From positions 1 to 32,648 of the forward strand of contig JANXUT010000073.1 of NCBI GenBank assembly GCA_025356075.1: DNA of 32,648 nt, read 5' to 3'. Position 1 is the first letter of the stretch, and each line of letters begins with the position of its first letter. Positions 7,317 through 14,778 of the stretch are shown here, piece by piece. A program made the position numbers and the translations under genes. The DNA is from Pseudomonadota bacterium (GTDB lineage: Bacteria > Pseudomonadota > Gammaproteobacteria > Steroidobacterales > Steroidobacteraceae). The notes under the pieces were generated by a model. That model had not been told where the DNA came from. It made no database searches and worked only from the letters and a program-made list of their open reading frames with translations.

Positions 7317-8644
7317 GCGAGGTGTCCTGACAGGTTCGACAAAAGGGTCTGGAGACGGACGAGGTCGATCGAGCGCCCGGCCGAGGCGCGCGCATGGACG
7401 GCCTTGAGCTCATCGAGTTGCGCGCGCGGGATGCGCGCCTGCGCCTCGAGCCACTCCCACACGGGGCGGCCATCCTCGCGCAGCGAGCGGCGGCGGCGGA
7501 TCGAATTGAAGAAATGCTCGATCAGCCGCACCCCGGCCGTCGGCGCCGCGATCGCCCCGGCGTAGAAGCGGGCGGTCATCCGCAGCATCGCCGCATCGTC
7601 GATCGGCGCGCGCGCGGCCGGCGCCTGGCGCAGGTGCGGTGTGCCGACGACGAAGGCGAACCATACGAGCACGATCCACCACAATGCGTGGTGCAGCCGC
7701 GGGTCGGCGAAGAAAGCCTGCGGGTCGTAGTAGTCAACAACACCCTGATGGGCGTCATCGAGGATGACTCTGCCCTGCGGGCCGAGCGTCTGCGCGAGAA
7801 TGTTTCCAAGCCAGCGGGCGTTGCCGGCGACTCCGATCCGCTCGTTGGAAAGAGGCGTCGCAAATCCACTCACCATCACGCGGCCCTTGCCGAGGGTCGT
7901 CAGCCAGACGGCCGCATCGCCCGTGTCGCGACGACGCGCGAGCTCGAGCACCGGCGCGCCGGTCGTTGAGGTGGCCTGCCAGCGCGACGCCGGCAGGTCG
8001 CTGCGGGCGCTGACTGACTCGACGCCCGTGAAGAACGGGTGCGGACCGAGCACCGTCGTGATCGGCTCGAGCGCGACGACGGGCTCGGCCAGTGCCGCGT
8101 CGAGGAAGCCACTCACCTTGTCCGGATCGTCCGATTTCTTGGGCTCGACCACGGTGAACTTGAGCCGCGCGAGCCGCTCGACCTGCTGGTGGAGGTCGGA
8201 GGAGTAGGCGAGCGCGGACCACTTCGGCGTGTCATCGAGCGCCGCCATGACGAGGAGCGTGTTGCCGCGCCCGACCCACTCGGCCAGCGCTTCTTGCTCG
8301 GCCCGGCGCACCGGCGCCCGGTGCGGCATCGTCGTGATCAGGACATCCCCACCGGCCGGGCCCGGGGCCGCCGCCGGGGTCGGGCGCCTTTCCGTCCCCG
8401 CTGCCGGCGTCGCCGCCGCGACCGCGGGGTTCATCTGCGCGGAGTAGCGGTGGTGCCAGTGAACGACCGGAACCTTCTCGGCGAGGAGCCACCGATCGAG
8501 CGCGAGGTACCCCGCGCCACCGCGGTCGGTGCTGATCGGTAGCGAGGGCGTCTCGCCCGAGCCGCCCACCTTCGGAAACAACAGCGCCCAGAAGAGCAGG
8601 AGCGCGGCGAGCGCGAGACCGGCCGAAACGAGCCATTCCTTCAC
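7313..8644 (-). CDS. DUF4350 domain-containing membrane protein (443 aa)
   Basis: One N-terminal membrane helix (residues 5-24, ALAALLLFWALLFPK) is followed by a large extracytoplasmic domain with the DUF4350 pattern: YLALDRWL near the start, an ADE-like stretch around the middle (EALAEWVGRGNTLLVMAALDD), and GKGRVMVSGFATPLSNERIG. A second helix (ALWWIVLVWFAFVVG) and a cytoplasmic tail follow. DUF4350 proteins are components of MoxR/DUF58 clusters and may be scaffold or sensor parts. The start is GTG 8644, overlapping the DUF4129 stop (GTGA). The stop overlaps moxR. A Pro/Ala/Gly-rich insert near residues 70-100 is low-complexity. Confidence 0.85.
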   Translation of the reverse strand: MKEWLVSAGLALAALLLFWALLFPKVGGSGETPSLPISTDRGGAGYLALDRWLLAEKVPVVHWHHRYSAQMNPAVAAATPAAGTERRPTPAAAPGPAGGDVLITTMPHRAPVRRAEQEALAEWVGRGNTLLVMAALDDTPKWSALAYSSDLHQQVERLARLKFTVVEPKKSDDPDKVSGFLDAALAEPVVALEPITTVLGPHPFFTGVESVSARSDLPASRWQATSTTGAPVLELARRRDTGDAAVWLTTLGKGRVMVSGFATPLSNERIGVAGNARWLGNILAQTLGPQGRVILDDAHQGVVDYYDPQAFFADPRLHHALWWIVLVWFAFVVGTPHLRQAPAARAPIDDAAMLRMTARFYAGAIAAPTAGVRLIEHFFNSIRRRRSLREDGRPVWEWLEAQARIPRAQLDELKAVHARASAGRSIDLVRLQTLLSNLSGHLA

Positions 8645-9564
8645 GCGTTTGGCCGCCCCGCGGCTGCCAGCGCACCGATCAGCGCCTCGCCGTCAACGAG
8701 CGCCGCCTGCACCCGTCCGGCGGCGATGGGACTCGGCGAGAAGAGCTGCTCCTCGGCAACTCCGGCGAGGCGCGCAAAGCGCTCGCGGTCGGAAGGATCG
8801 GCGAAGGGCGACTCGGCGCTGAGCTCGCGGTGCGTACGGTCGCGCACCGCGCCCACGCGGCCGCTCTCGCTCAGGCGCTGCACGAGGAGGTCGAACATGA
8901 GTGCCGCTCGCCGGTGCAGCGGCGCCGCGGCAATCTCCTCGAGCGACCGCCGCTCGCGCCGCACGGTCTCGCCGGCCCTGCGCCGGCGTGTCGCCGAGGT
9001 ACTCGGGCCGAACACGCCGCTCGCCCGCATCTCGTTGACGAGGATGCCGATCGCAAGCGCGATGATCAGCCCCGCCAGCGTGTAGAACACGGTTTGGGCG
9101 ACGACCTCAGAGAGCCTCCACCCCTCGAGCCACTTGCGTAGCCACTGGCTGCCGGGCTGGGACTTGTCAGGTCCCACGAGGCTGCGCAGCCACGCCTTGA
9201 GCCGGTCCCACCACGACTGCGGCGGGCGCTCGGCCACGAGGGTCGGCAGGATCCGGTCGAGCGATGCGCGCCCGGGCGGCGCGCGCGTAGCGGCGGGATT
9301 GGCGCTTGCGAGGGCGAGGGCGGGCAGGATCGTTTCCCGGGTCAGCTCATCGCGCGCGCTTTGCGGCAGCAACGGCCCGACGCCGAGTGCCTCGAGCGCG
9401 CCGGTGAGGCCCGGGCATTGGTTCTCAAGATCAGCGAGGCCGACCACCTCCTCGTCATCGGCCGGCGCGGCCTTCCGGCAGCTTTCGATCAGATCGCGAG
9501 GAGCTGCTGCAGCCGCGGATACGACCGCGAGCGCCGCCAGCATGCCGAGGACCGCGGCCCGCAC
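8641..9564 (-). CDS. DUF4129 domain-containing protein (307 aa)
   Basis: A signal-like N-terminus (about 21 residues, ending AAAAA) leads to a periplasmic region of about 140 residues. It contains WWDRLKAWLRSL and a WLRKWLEGW stretch before a single membrane helix (VFYTLAGLIIALAIGILV). The C-terminal cytoplasmic part holds the DUF4129 pattern: RRAALMFDLLVQRLSE, RTHRELSAE and DRERFARLAGVAEEQLF. The protein sits in the MoxR operon. The start is GTG 9564, 9 bases after the stop of the YciC-like gene. No alternative ATG lies nearby except an internal one at residue 8. Confidence 0.8.
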   Translation of the reverse strand: MRAAVLGMLAALAVVSAAAAAPRDLIESCRKAAPADDEEVVGLADLENQCPGLTGALEALGVGPLLPQSARDELTRETILPALALASANPAATRAPPGRASLDRILPTLVAERPPQSWWDRLKAWLRSLVGPDKSQPGSQWLRKWLEGWRLSEVVAQTVFYTLAGLIIALAIGILVNEMRASGVFGPSTSATRRRRAGETVRRERRSLEEIAAAPLHRRAALMFDLLVQRLSESGRVGAVRDRTHRELSAESPFADPSDRERFARLAGVAEEQLFSPSPIAAGRVQAALVDGEALIGALAAAGRPNA

Positions 9565-9573
9565 CGGTCAGAC

Positions 9574-10365
9574 CTACGTTAGATTGCCGACTCGCGCCGC
9601 CAGGTCGCCACCTTCGCGTCGCAGCTGCAGATCGAAATAGATCGAGACGAGCGCGGCCGGCGAGGCCGCCGCCATGAACACGTGCAGGAAGCCCTGCACC
9701 GCCTGCGTGACGATGACCAGCGTCGTGCGATCGGCGCGGGCGAGGCCCATCACGATGCCGATGACGAACGAGCCGACCATCGAGAGGACGACGAGCAGGA
9801 TACCGACGACCGTCAGGGTCGAGATCCCGCGCCACCAGTTGCCCTTGCTCAGGTGCCAGCTGCGGCCGATCGCATCGAGCGCCGAGCCGCGCTCGTCCAT
9901 CAGCGACGCGCCCCAGTACATCCAGCGACCCGCGAGGATGAGGCCGGGAATGATCAGCAACGCGAATCCGATCATTAATGCGACGAGGCTGATCAGCGTG
10001 CCGAGCAGCGCCGTCGGAAACACCCGCACGGACGCTCCCAGCGTCTCGCCGACGGTCGGCGATTCGCCTCGCGATGTGCGGATGAGCGCCCCGACGATGG
10101 CGAAGCTGCTCCAGACGGAGACTACGATGAGCGCGCCGTAGCCGATCCACACCGTCGGGGAGGCGAAGATCGCGAGCACCTCACCGGGCGTCGGCCGCGC
10201 GCCGGCCTCGAGCAGCCGCAGCTGCATCCACCCGCCCGAGAAAGCGATCAGCACTGCGCCGATGATCGCGGGCACGAGGCAGGCGCGAAAGGACGCCATG
10301 TAGAGCTTTATCGCATCGTCGATCACGCCGCCGATCGAGCGCGGTGCGGTTGGTCGGGTGTACAT
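9574..10365 (-). CDS. YciC-like multi-pass membrane protein (263 aa)
   Basis: About five to six transmembrane segments are visible. The pattern GLILAGRWMYWGASLMDERGSALDAIGRSWHL is typical of YciC/DUF975-type inner-membrane proteins (P-G-[IL]-x(4)-R-W, then E-x-x-x-x-x-x-A-[IL]-x-x-S). The biochemical role is unknown. The start at ATG 10365 is supported by GGGGAGG five bases upstream; a longer frame upstream runs through the tRNA-Leu gene and is not real. It is the first gene of the minus-strand operon leading into DUF4129 (9-bp gap), so its promoter must lie between 10366 and 10515 or be shared with the tRNA. Confidence 0.85.
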   Translation of the reverse strand: MYTRPTAPRSIGGVIDDAIKLYMASFRACLVPAIIGAVLIAFSGGWMQLRLLEAGARPTPGEVLAIFASPTVWIGYGALIVVSVWSSFAIVGALIRTSRGESPTVGETLGASVRVFPTALLGTLISLVALMIGFALLIIPGLILAGRWMYWGASLMDERGSALDAIGRSWHLSKGNWWRGISTLTVVGILLVVLSMVGSFVIGIVMGLARADRTTLVIVTQAVQGFLHVFMAAASPAALVSIYFDLQLRREGGDLAARVGNLT

Positions 10366-10515
10366 CGAGCCTCCCCGGGGACTTCCGTACGATTTGTAAT
10401 TCTGGTTCGCCGGGTGGCGCCGCCCCATCCTTGATCCGGCACGCCTCACGTTAGCACAGGCCCGAGTCCGTTCCGGGTTGGGCCGGCGGCAGCGGCGCGC
10501 GCGTTCTGCGTGGGA

Positions 10516-10835
10516 TGGTGCCCCGGGCCGGACTCGAACCGGCACGGCCTCGCGGCCTGCGGATTTTCCTACCTCTACGGCTTGCGCCGCCGCGCGATGC
10601 GCGTTCGGGGTCTGGAGTGCGCCACGACCGTGGCAGCTCCTCGCGAGCTGCGGTAGGTCCCCGCCGTCCACTCTCTACACCTTCACCCGTTCATCGGTCC
10701 GGGTGCTTGGCTCGGCGTTGCCTCGGGTCGCACCCGGGGGTTCACCGACTTTGACGGGATCCGGTCCGGTCGTTTCCGAACCGGCCGCTCAAATTGCTTA
10801 AGTCCGCTGCGTCTACCAGGTTTCGCCACCGGGGC
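10516..10835 (-). tRNA. tRNA-Leu(UAA) gene interrupted by a group I intron
   Basis: The 5' exon (10835-10800, 36 nt) has acceptor GCCCCGG, a D arm with GGTAGA and an anticodon stem GCGGA, ending at CTT, i.e. after U34. The 3' exon (10567-10516, 52 nt) begins AAAATCCGC, restoring the loop CTTAAAA (anticodon UAA). It continues with a long variable arm (GGCC GCGA GGCC), a T arm (GCCGG TTCGAGT CCGGC), the acceptor strand CCGGGGC, discriminator A and an encoded CCA. All stems pair perfectly once the 232-nt intron is removed. The long variable arm and anticodon make it leucine-specific. A possible -10 box TAGACT (minus strand, 10849-10844) lies just upstream, without a visible -35. It is transcribed toward the YciC-like gene. 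Confidence 0.96.
10568..10799 (-). ncRNA. Group I intron (IC3-like, 232 nt) in tRNA-Leu(UAA)
   Basis: The intron starts after U34 and ends in G. Numbering from its first base: P1 pairs exon CTT with GAG (10-12), giving the conserved U.G pair at the 5' splice site. P2 is CCGGT (16-20)/ACCGG (30-34). P3 is CCGTC (43-47)/GACGG (132-136). P4 is TCGGTG (52-57)/CGCCGA (83-88). P5 includes CGGGT (64-68)/ACCCG (72-76). P6 is CACCCG (95-100)/CGGGTG (111-116). P7 is GAGTG (127-131)/CACTC (181-185). P8 is GCAGCTC (149-155)/GAGCTGC (161-167). P9 is CGGC-GCAA-GCCG (211-222). The core GGCAACGCCGAGCCAAGC and GGTGTAGAGAGTGGACGG closely resemble the cyanobacterial tRNA-Leu intron. It has no open reading frame, so it is a non-mobile, probably self-splicing ribozyme. 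Confidence 0.95.
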
Positions 10836-10983
10836 ACGCGGCGAGTCTACATGGTGTCCCGGCCGGAGAGGCGGGCACCGGCGCGGCGGACGGGGAGGCC
10901 TCGTATGAACTGGGCGCCCGAGGGCAGCGGGCGGCACGATCCGCCACCGCCCGGCGACCAGAGGCGCGAACGACGTGAGTCCG

Positions 10984-11415
10984 ATGAACTGGCTGGCGAG
11001 AGTGAACCTTGCAATCGGCGCGGTATTCGCCGTCGGCGCACCGAGGGCCGCGCGCGTCTGCGCGTCGATCCGGCGCAGCCACGCACGCACGGCGGCGTTC
11101 GCCGCCGTCGGTCGCAGGATGGACGGGCGATCGCCGTGCGCGCGTACACGGCCTCCCAAGATCGTGCCGCTGCGGCGCGCCCGGATGCACAGCGAGTTCC
11201 TGCCGCCGAGCGTGCCCTCCTACGCGGCGACGCAGAACTTCCCGAGGCTCCGGGAGAACCATCCCGACTAAACGACCCAAGGAAGCGATCCTGAACCCAA
11301 CCCATCCGCGCGATCGCGCGGCGGACTGGGAGGGCGACCTGATCGAGCGCTTCAGGAACGAGAGCGTGCTCGGCGAGCTGAGCGGCGAGCGCGACGCGCC
11401 GAGCGGCCGCTCGCG
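10984..11415 (+). pseudogene. Decayed DUF3365 (Tll0287-like) sensor protein gene with several frameshifts
   Basis: Family-like sequence can be followed through three frames. Frame 1 from ATG 10984 gives MNWLARVNLAIGAVFAVG, the usual N-terminal helix. A second frame gives DGRAIAVRAYTASQ (about 11120-11160). Frame 1 again gives IVPLRRARMHSEFLPPSV and SYAATQNFPRLRENHPD (to the TAA at 11269). A third frame gives PKEAILNPTHPRDRAADWE and GELSGERDAPSGRS (11276-11415). In intact DUF3365 proteins these blocks are consecutive (AVRAYT, IxPLL, FLPQSVPSYAATQNF, KEATLNPTNPRDRA.DWE, GERDTPTGRS) and are followed by a haem-binding CxxCH-type region. That region is not seen here. The gene is clearly dead. Confidence 0.75.
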
Positions 11416-11562
11416 CAACCGCCGGCGCACGAGCGTCGAGTATTTACCGAGCTCGCAGCACGGGCTCGATGCAGTCCCGCCACCGCTCGAACCGCACTAC
11501 CGCGCGCGCTGCGAGCGGCTCGCATCGCTCCTCGCGCCGGCGCACCCCGGGCCGCCGGTCGC

Positions 11563-11766
11563 CTTCGATCCTGAGTTCCTGAAGCGCAGCAAGCGCGAGC
11601 TTGCGACCTACATCGGACCGTCGCCCGGCGCCTCGTCCATCGCGCCGTCGGCGTGGCCGATGGACCCTACGGCCGCAGCGCACGTCTCGAAGGTGGACTC
11701 GAGGAGGCGCGCGACCGCGAGGCGTTTGCCTCCGCCTGCCGGCGGCGCGCGAGCCCGAACCGGTGA
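11563..11766 (+). pseudogene. Frameshifted C-terminal relic with a RELATYIGP motif
   Basis: One frame reads FDPEFLKRSKRELATYIGP up to about 11620. A frame shifted by one base continues VARRLVHRAVGVADG, then GLEEARDREAFASACRRR, and ends at TGA 11764-11766. The combined pattern (E-L-A-x-YIGP-x-A-x-x-LV-x-RA, then D-R-x-x-F) resembles a short C-terminal domain I know from bacterial signalling proteins. One missing base near 11619 restores a single frame. Sequence between 11416 and 11562 is not recognisable. Whether it belonged to the same gene as the DUF3365 relic cannot be told. Confidence 0.45.
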
Positions 11767-11806
11767 GGGTCGCGCCCGGCAGGCCGCCTGCCGGATTCAT
11801 GTGAAA

Positions 11807-12030
11807 TATCAGTAACTTTACGTATGCAACTGTTTAGTAACGTGTTTATAGTCGCATCCGAGGCGTCGTCCTGGCTCAAGCCTGTCGTCCGAACGCGCCT
11901 CGGTACCTCGCCCTCGCGGGGGAGGCGCACAATCGAGCCGACCCGGGCACGAGACCGCCGCGCCGCGGCCGCTCGTGGCGGCTGAGCGCCCGGCGAGATC
12001 CGATGCTCCGGGCACGCACGAGGGGGCAGC
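11807..12030. promoter_or_regulatory. AT-rich intergenic region, possible promoter for the CBS gene
   Basis: Bases 11807-11855 are strikingly AT-rich for this genome. A TATAGT hexamer at 11847-11852 is a good -10 candidate. Upstream at the right distance is only TGCAAC (11825-11830), a poor -35. If used, the leader to the CBS gene would be about 170 bases. The rest of the region is GC-rich without features. Confidence 0.3.
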
Positions 12031-12459
12031 ATGCGAACGATCGAACAGATCCTCAAAGAGAAGGGATCGGAGCTCTATCGAGTCGGCCCGGACGAGCCGG
12101 TGCTCGAGGCGATCCGCATCATGGCGGACAAGCACGTCGGCGCACTCCTCGTCATGCAGGGCGATGCGCTCGCCGGCATCCTCTCCGAGCGCGACTACGC
12201 GCGGAAGGTCGTGCTCATGGGCCGCTCATCCGCCGACACGCCCGTTGCGCAGATCATGTCGAGCCCCGTCACGACCGTCACGCGCGCGAATTCCGTCAAC
12301 GAATGCCTCGAGCTCATGACCGACCGGCGCATCCGCCACCTGCCGGTGGTCGAGAACGGGCGGGTGCTCGGCATGCTCTCGATCGGCGACCTCGTGAAGG
12401 CCGTCATCGACGACCAGCGCCACCACATCGAGGAGCTCGAGCGGTTCATCCGCACCTGA
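12031..12459 (+). CDS. Tandem CBS-domain protein (142 aa)
   Basis: The protein consists of two CBS motifs and little else. The first (about 8-66) contains VLEAIRIMADKHVGALLVM and GILSERDYARKV. The second (about 75-132) contains IMSSPVTTV, NECLELMTDRRIRHLPVVENG and GMLSIGDLVKAVI. A short charged helix ends it. CBS pairs bind adenosine nucleotides and usually regulate other proteins; stand-alone ones of this size are common in proteobacteria. It is probably cytoplasmic. The start at ATG 12031 has GAGGGGG about 4 bases upstream. The ccm promoter follows immediately after the stop, so it appears to be a separate unit. Confidence 0.9.
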   Translation: MRTIEQILKEKGSELYRVGPDEPVLEAIRIMADKHVGALLVMQGDALAGILSERDYARKVVLMGRSSADTPVAQIMSSPVTTVTRANSVNECLELMTDRRIRHLPVVENGRVLGMLSIGDLVKAVIDDQRHHIEELERFIRT

Positions 12460-12475
12460 GCGTCCCGGGGCTAGC

Positions 12476-12484
12476 TGCTATAGT
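12476..12484 (+). promoter_or_regulatory. Extended -10 promoter of the ccm operon
   Basis: TGCTATAGT is a near-ideal extended -10 element (TG-N-TATAGT) placed about 28 bases before the ccmA GTG. The position of the -35 shows only CTGAGC-like sequence, which fits an extended -10 promoter. The start site would be near 12491, giving a leader of about 20 bases with AAGGG as a weak ribosome site. Confidence 0.45.
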
Positions 12485-12511
12485 CCGGCCACTCTTTTCA
12501 AGGGTTTAACC

Positions 12512-13144
12512 GTGCCGGAGACCCCCGCGGCCCTGCTCGAAGCCGAGAACCTGCAACTGTGGCGCGGCACCCGGCACGTCCTCCGGGGCCTCAGCTTTCA
12601 CGTCGCCGCCGGCGAGTCGATCCACGTGCGGGGCCCGAACGGCGCCGGCAAGACCTCGCTGCTGCGCACGCTCGCGGGGTTCCTCTGGCCGGAGGAGGGG
12701 CGCCTCCTCTGGAACGGCGCGGACGTGAGCCAGGATCGCGACGGCTTCGCCGCGGACCTCGCCTACCTCGGCCACGAGAACGCACTCAAAGCCGACTTCA
12801 CGCCGCTCGAGAACCTGCGCTACGCGACGGGGCTCAGGCACCCACCGACGGCCGGCACGTTCGAGTCGGTGCTCGCCAGGCTCGGCATCGGCGCCCAGCA
12901 GGACCTGCCGGCACGCGTCCTCTCCGCCGGCCAGCGACGGCGAGTCGCGCTCGCGCGAGTCGTGCTCGCCAGGGCGCGGCTCTGGCTCCTCGATGAGCCG
13001 TTCACGAACCTCGACGTCCTCGGCGTCGAGGCGCTCTCCGGCGTCATCGCCCAGCACGTCGCCGCCGGCGGCATCGCGATCCTGACCGCACACGCCGACC
13101 TTGAACTCCCGGGCATTTCGCCCCGGCGCCTCGAGCTCACATGA
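12512..13144 (+). CDS. ccmA: CcmA, haem exporter ATPase (210 aa)
   Basis: This is a compact ABC ATPase with Walker A GPNGAGKT (41-48), signature LSAGQRRR (about 137-144) and Walker B LWLLDEP (157-163), followed by FTNLD. The LSAGQ variant of the signature and the short length are typical of CcmA. It hydrolyses ATP on the cytoplasmic face of the CcmABCD complex, which releases haem-loaded CcmE from CcmC in the periplasm. The start is GTG 12512, just downstream of the extended -10 promoter. Its stop overlaps the ccmB ATG by 4 bp. First gene of the ccm operon. Confidence 0.95.
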   Translation: MPETPAALLEAENLQLWRGTRHVLRGLSFHVAAGESIHVRGPNGAGKTSLLRTLAGFLWPEEGRLLWNGADVSQDRDGFAADLAYLGHENALKADFTPLENLRYATGLRHPPTAGTFESVLARLGIGAQQDLPARVLSAGQRRRVALARVVLARARLWLLDEPFTNLDVLGVEALSGVIAQHVAAGGIAILTAHADLELPGISPRRLELT

Positions 13145-13830
13145 GCACGCTCGGTACCGGACTTGGCCGTGCCGCCTGGCTCGTCTTCGAGCGTGACGTG
13201 CGTCTCGCTTTCAGGCGCTGGGAACAGGTCACGCACCCGGTCGTGTTCTTCGTGATGATCGCGACCCTGTTTCCGCTCGCCCTGAGCCCTGAAACGTCGC
13301 TACTAAGGGACATAGCGCCCGGTGTCGTGTGGGTGGCGGCGCTGCTATCCTCGCTGCTGGCGCTCGAAACGCTGCTCAGGGCCGACCTCGAGGACGGCAC
13401 GCTCGAGCAGTTGACGCTGTCGGGCCAGCCGCTCGGCTGGCTGCTGTTCGCCAAGACGCTGGCGCACTGGGTGTTGAGCGGCCTGCCGCTCGTACTCGCG
13501 GCGCCGCTGGTCGCGACCGCGCTCGCAGCGCCCGGCGATGCGGTCGGCGTCTTGATGCTCGCGCTCTTCCTCGGCACGGGCGTCTTGAGCTTCATCGGCG
13601 CCGTGGGCGCGGCGCTCACGCTCGGCACCCGTCGCGGCAGCGTGCTCTTGTCGCTGCTGGTGCTGCCGCTCGCGATGCCGGTGCTGATTTTCGGGGCGCG
13701 CGCGACGGACCTTGCGATGCGCGGCGAGCCCGCCGGGGGCGCGCTCATGCTGCTCGGCGCGATGCTCGCCTTGAGCGTGACGCTGGCGCCGATTGCCGCC
13801 TCGACCGCGGTGCGGATCAGTCTGGAGTAG
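13141..13830 (+). CDS. ccmB: CcmB, haem exporter membrane subunit (229 aa)
   Basis: Six hydrophobic segments follow a short cytoplasmic N-terminus (FERDVRLAFRRWEQ). Family landmarks include PLALSPE after helix 1, GVVWVAALLSSLLALE, and DLEDGTLEQLTLSGQPLGWLL between helices 2 and 3. CcmB is the permease-like partner of CcmA in the inner membrane. Length matches the family (about 220). The ATG at 13141 overlaps the ccmA stop (ATGA); ccmC starts six bases after its stop. Confidence 0.95.
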   Translation: MSTLGTGLGRAAWLVFERDVRLAFRRWEQVTHPVVFFVMIATLFPLALSPETSLLRDIAPGVVWVAALLSSLLALETLLRADLEDGTLEQLTLSGQPLGWLLFAKTLAHWVLSGLPLVLAAPLVATALAAPGDAVGVLMLALFLGTGVLSFIGAVGAALTLGTRRGSVLLSLLVLPLAMPVLIFGARATDLAMRGEPAGGALMLLGAMLALSVTLAPIAASTAVRISLE

Positions 13831-13836
13831 GGAACG

Positions 13837-14577
13837 TTGGCGACCTGGACCTGGTTTCACAAGCTGGCCTCTCCGCCGTACCTGTACCGGACGGCGGGCC
13901 GGCTGCTGCCGTGGCTCGCGATCCCGGCCATCGTGCTGACCCTCGCGGGGGCCTACGGTGGACTCGTGCGGGCGCCCGCCGACTACCAGCAGGGAGAGGC
14001 GTTCCGGATCATCTACGTGCACGCGCCCTCCGCGTGGCTCTCGCTGATGGCCTACACCGTCATGGCGGCCGCCGCGGCGGTCGGGCTCATCTGGCGCATG
14101 AAGCTCGCCCACGCGCTCGCCGCAGCGACCGCGCCGATCGGCGCCTCGTTCACGCTCCTGTGCCTCGCGACCGGCTCGCTGTGGGGCCGGCCGATGTGGG
14201 GCACGTGGTGGGTGTGGGATGCGCGGCTCACCTCGCAGCTGATCCTTTTCTTCCTCTACCTCGGCTACATGGCGCTGCACTCGGCCTACGACGACACGCA
14301 GCGCGCCGACCGCGCCGCGGGGCTCCTTGCCGTGGTCGGCATCGTGAACGTGCCGATCATCCATTTCTCGGTGTATTGGTGGAACACGCTGCACCAGGGC
14401 TCGACGGTGCTGCGCGCCGACGGGCCGGCGATGCCGCCCTCGATGCTGGTTCCGCTGCTCGTGTCCTTTGCCGGCTACACGCTCGGCTACGCGGCGCTCG
14501 CCTGCGTGCGCCTCCGGGCCGAGGTGCTCGGCCGCGAACGGAACGCCTCCTGGCTGCAGGAACTCGGCCGTGGCTGA
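13837..14577 (+). CDS. ccmC: CcmC, haem-handling protein that loads CcmE (246 aa)
   Basis: The haem-handling protein signature is clear: a tryptophan-rich WWD-type motif WGTWWVWDAR (121-130) on a periplasmic loop, between His62 (VHAPS) and His177 (IIHFSVYWW), the expected axial haem ligands. About six membrane helices are visible. CcmC stabilises haem for covalent attachment to CcmE. The start appears to be TTG at 13837, six bases after the ccmB stop and preceded by GGGAA. The next candidate start would cut into the conserved N-terminus. Codon use and length fit the family. Confidence 0.95.
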   Translation: MATWTWFHKLASPPYLYRTAGRLLPWLAIPAIVLTLAGAYGGLVRAPADYQQGEAFRIIYVHAPSAWLSLMAYTVMAAAAAVGLIWRMKLAHALAAATAPIGASFTLLCLATGSLWGRPMWGTWWVWDARLTSQLILFFLYLGYMALHSAYDDTQRADRAAGLLAVVGIVNVPIIHFSVYWWNTLHQGSTVLRADGPAMPPSMLVPLLVSFAGYTLGYAALACVRLRAEVLGRERNASWLQELGRG

Positions 14578-14598
14578 TGAGTCTGTAGGAGCGTGAAC

Positions 14599-14778
14599 GT
14601 GGAACATTTTCTCGCGATGGGTGGCTATGGCCGGTTCGTCTGGCCCTCGTACGCCCTCGCGCTCGCGGTGTTCGCCTGGAACATCGTGGCGGCGAGGCGG
14701 AGCTTCACGAGCGCGCGCGAGCGCGCGCTACGCACGGCGGCGGCGAACCGCGCCGCGCCCACGGAGCCCAAGACGTGA
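14599..14778 (+). CDS. ccmD: CcmD, small haem exporter subunit (59 aa)
   Basis: This is a single-helix protein beginning EHFLAMGGYGRFVWPSY, the usual CcmD opening (FLxMGGYGxFVWxxY), with one membrane segment and a basic cytoplasmic tail. CcmD holds CcmE to the CcmABC complex. GTG 14599 is preferred because AGGAG (14587-14591) lies 7 bases upstream; GTG 14593 is only 1 base from it. The stop overlaps the ccmE GTG. The gene is short and easily missed. Confidence 0.9.
   Translation: MEHFLAMGGYGRFVWPSYALALAVFAWNIVAARRSFTSARERALRTAAANRAAPTEPKT

Noticed and set aside
9574-10671. N-terminal extension of the YciC-like frame up to 10671
   Set aside because: The extension runs through the tRNA-Leu gene and its intron; the true start at 10365 has a good ribosome site.
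11290-11345. Possible IS30 transposase (DWEGDLI)
   Set aside because: The short match is better explained by the DUF3365 block KEAxLNPTxPRDRAxDWE, which fits on both sides.
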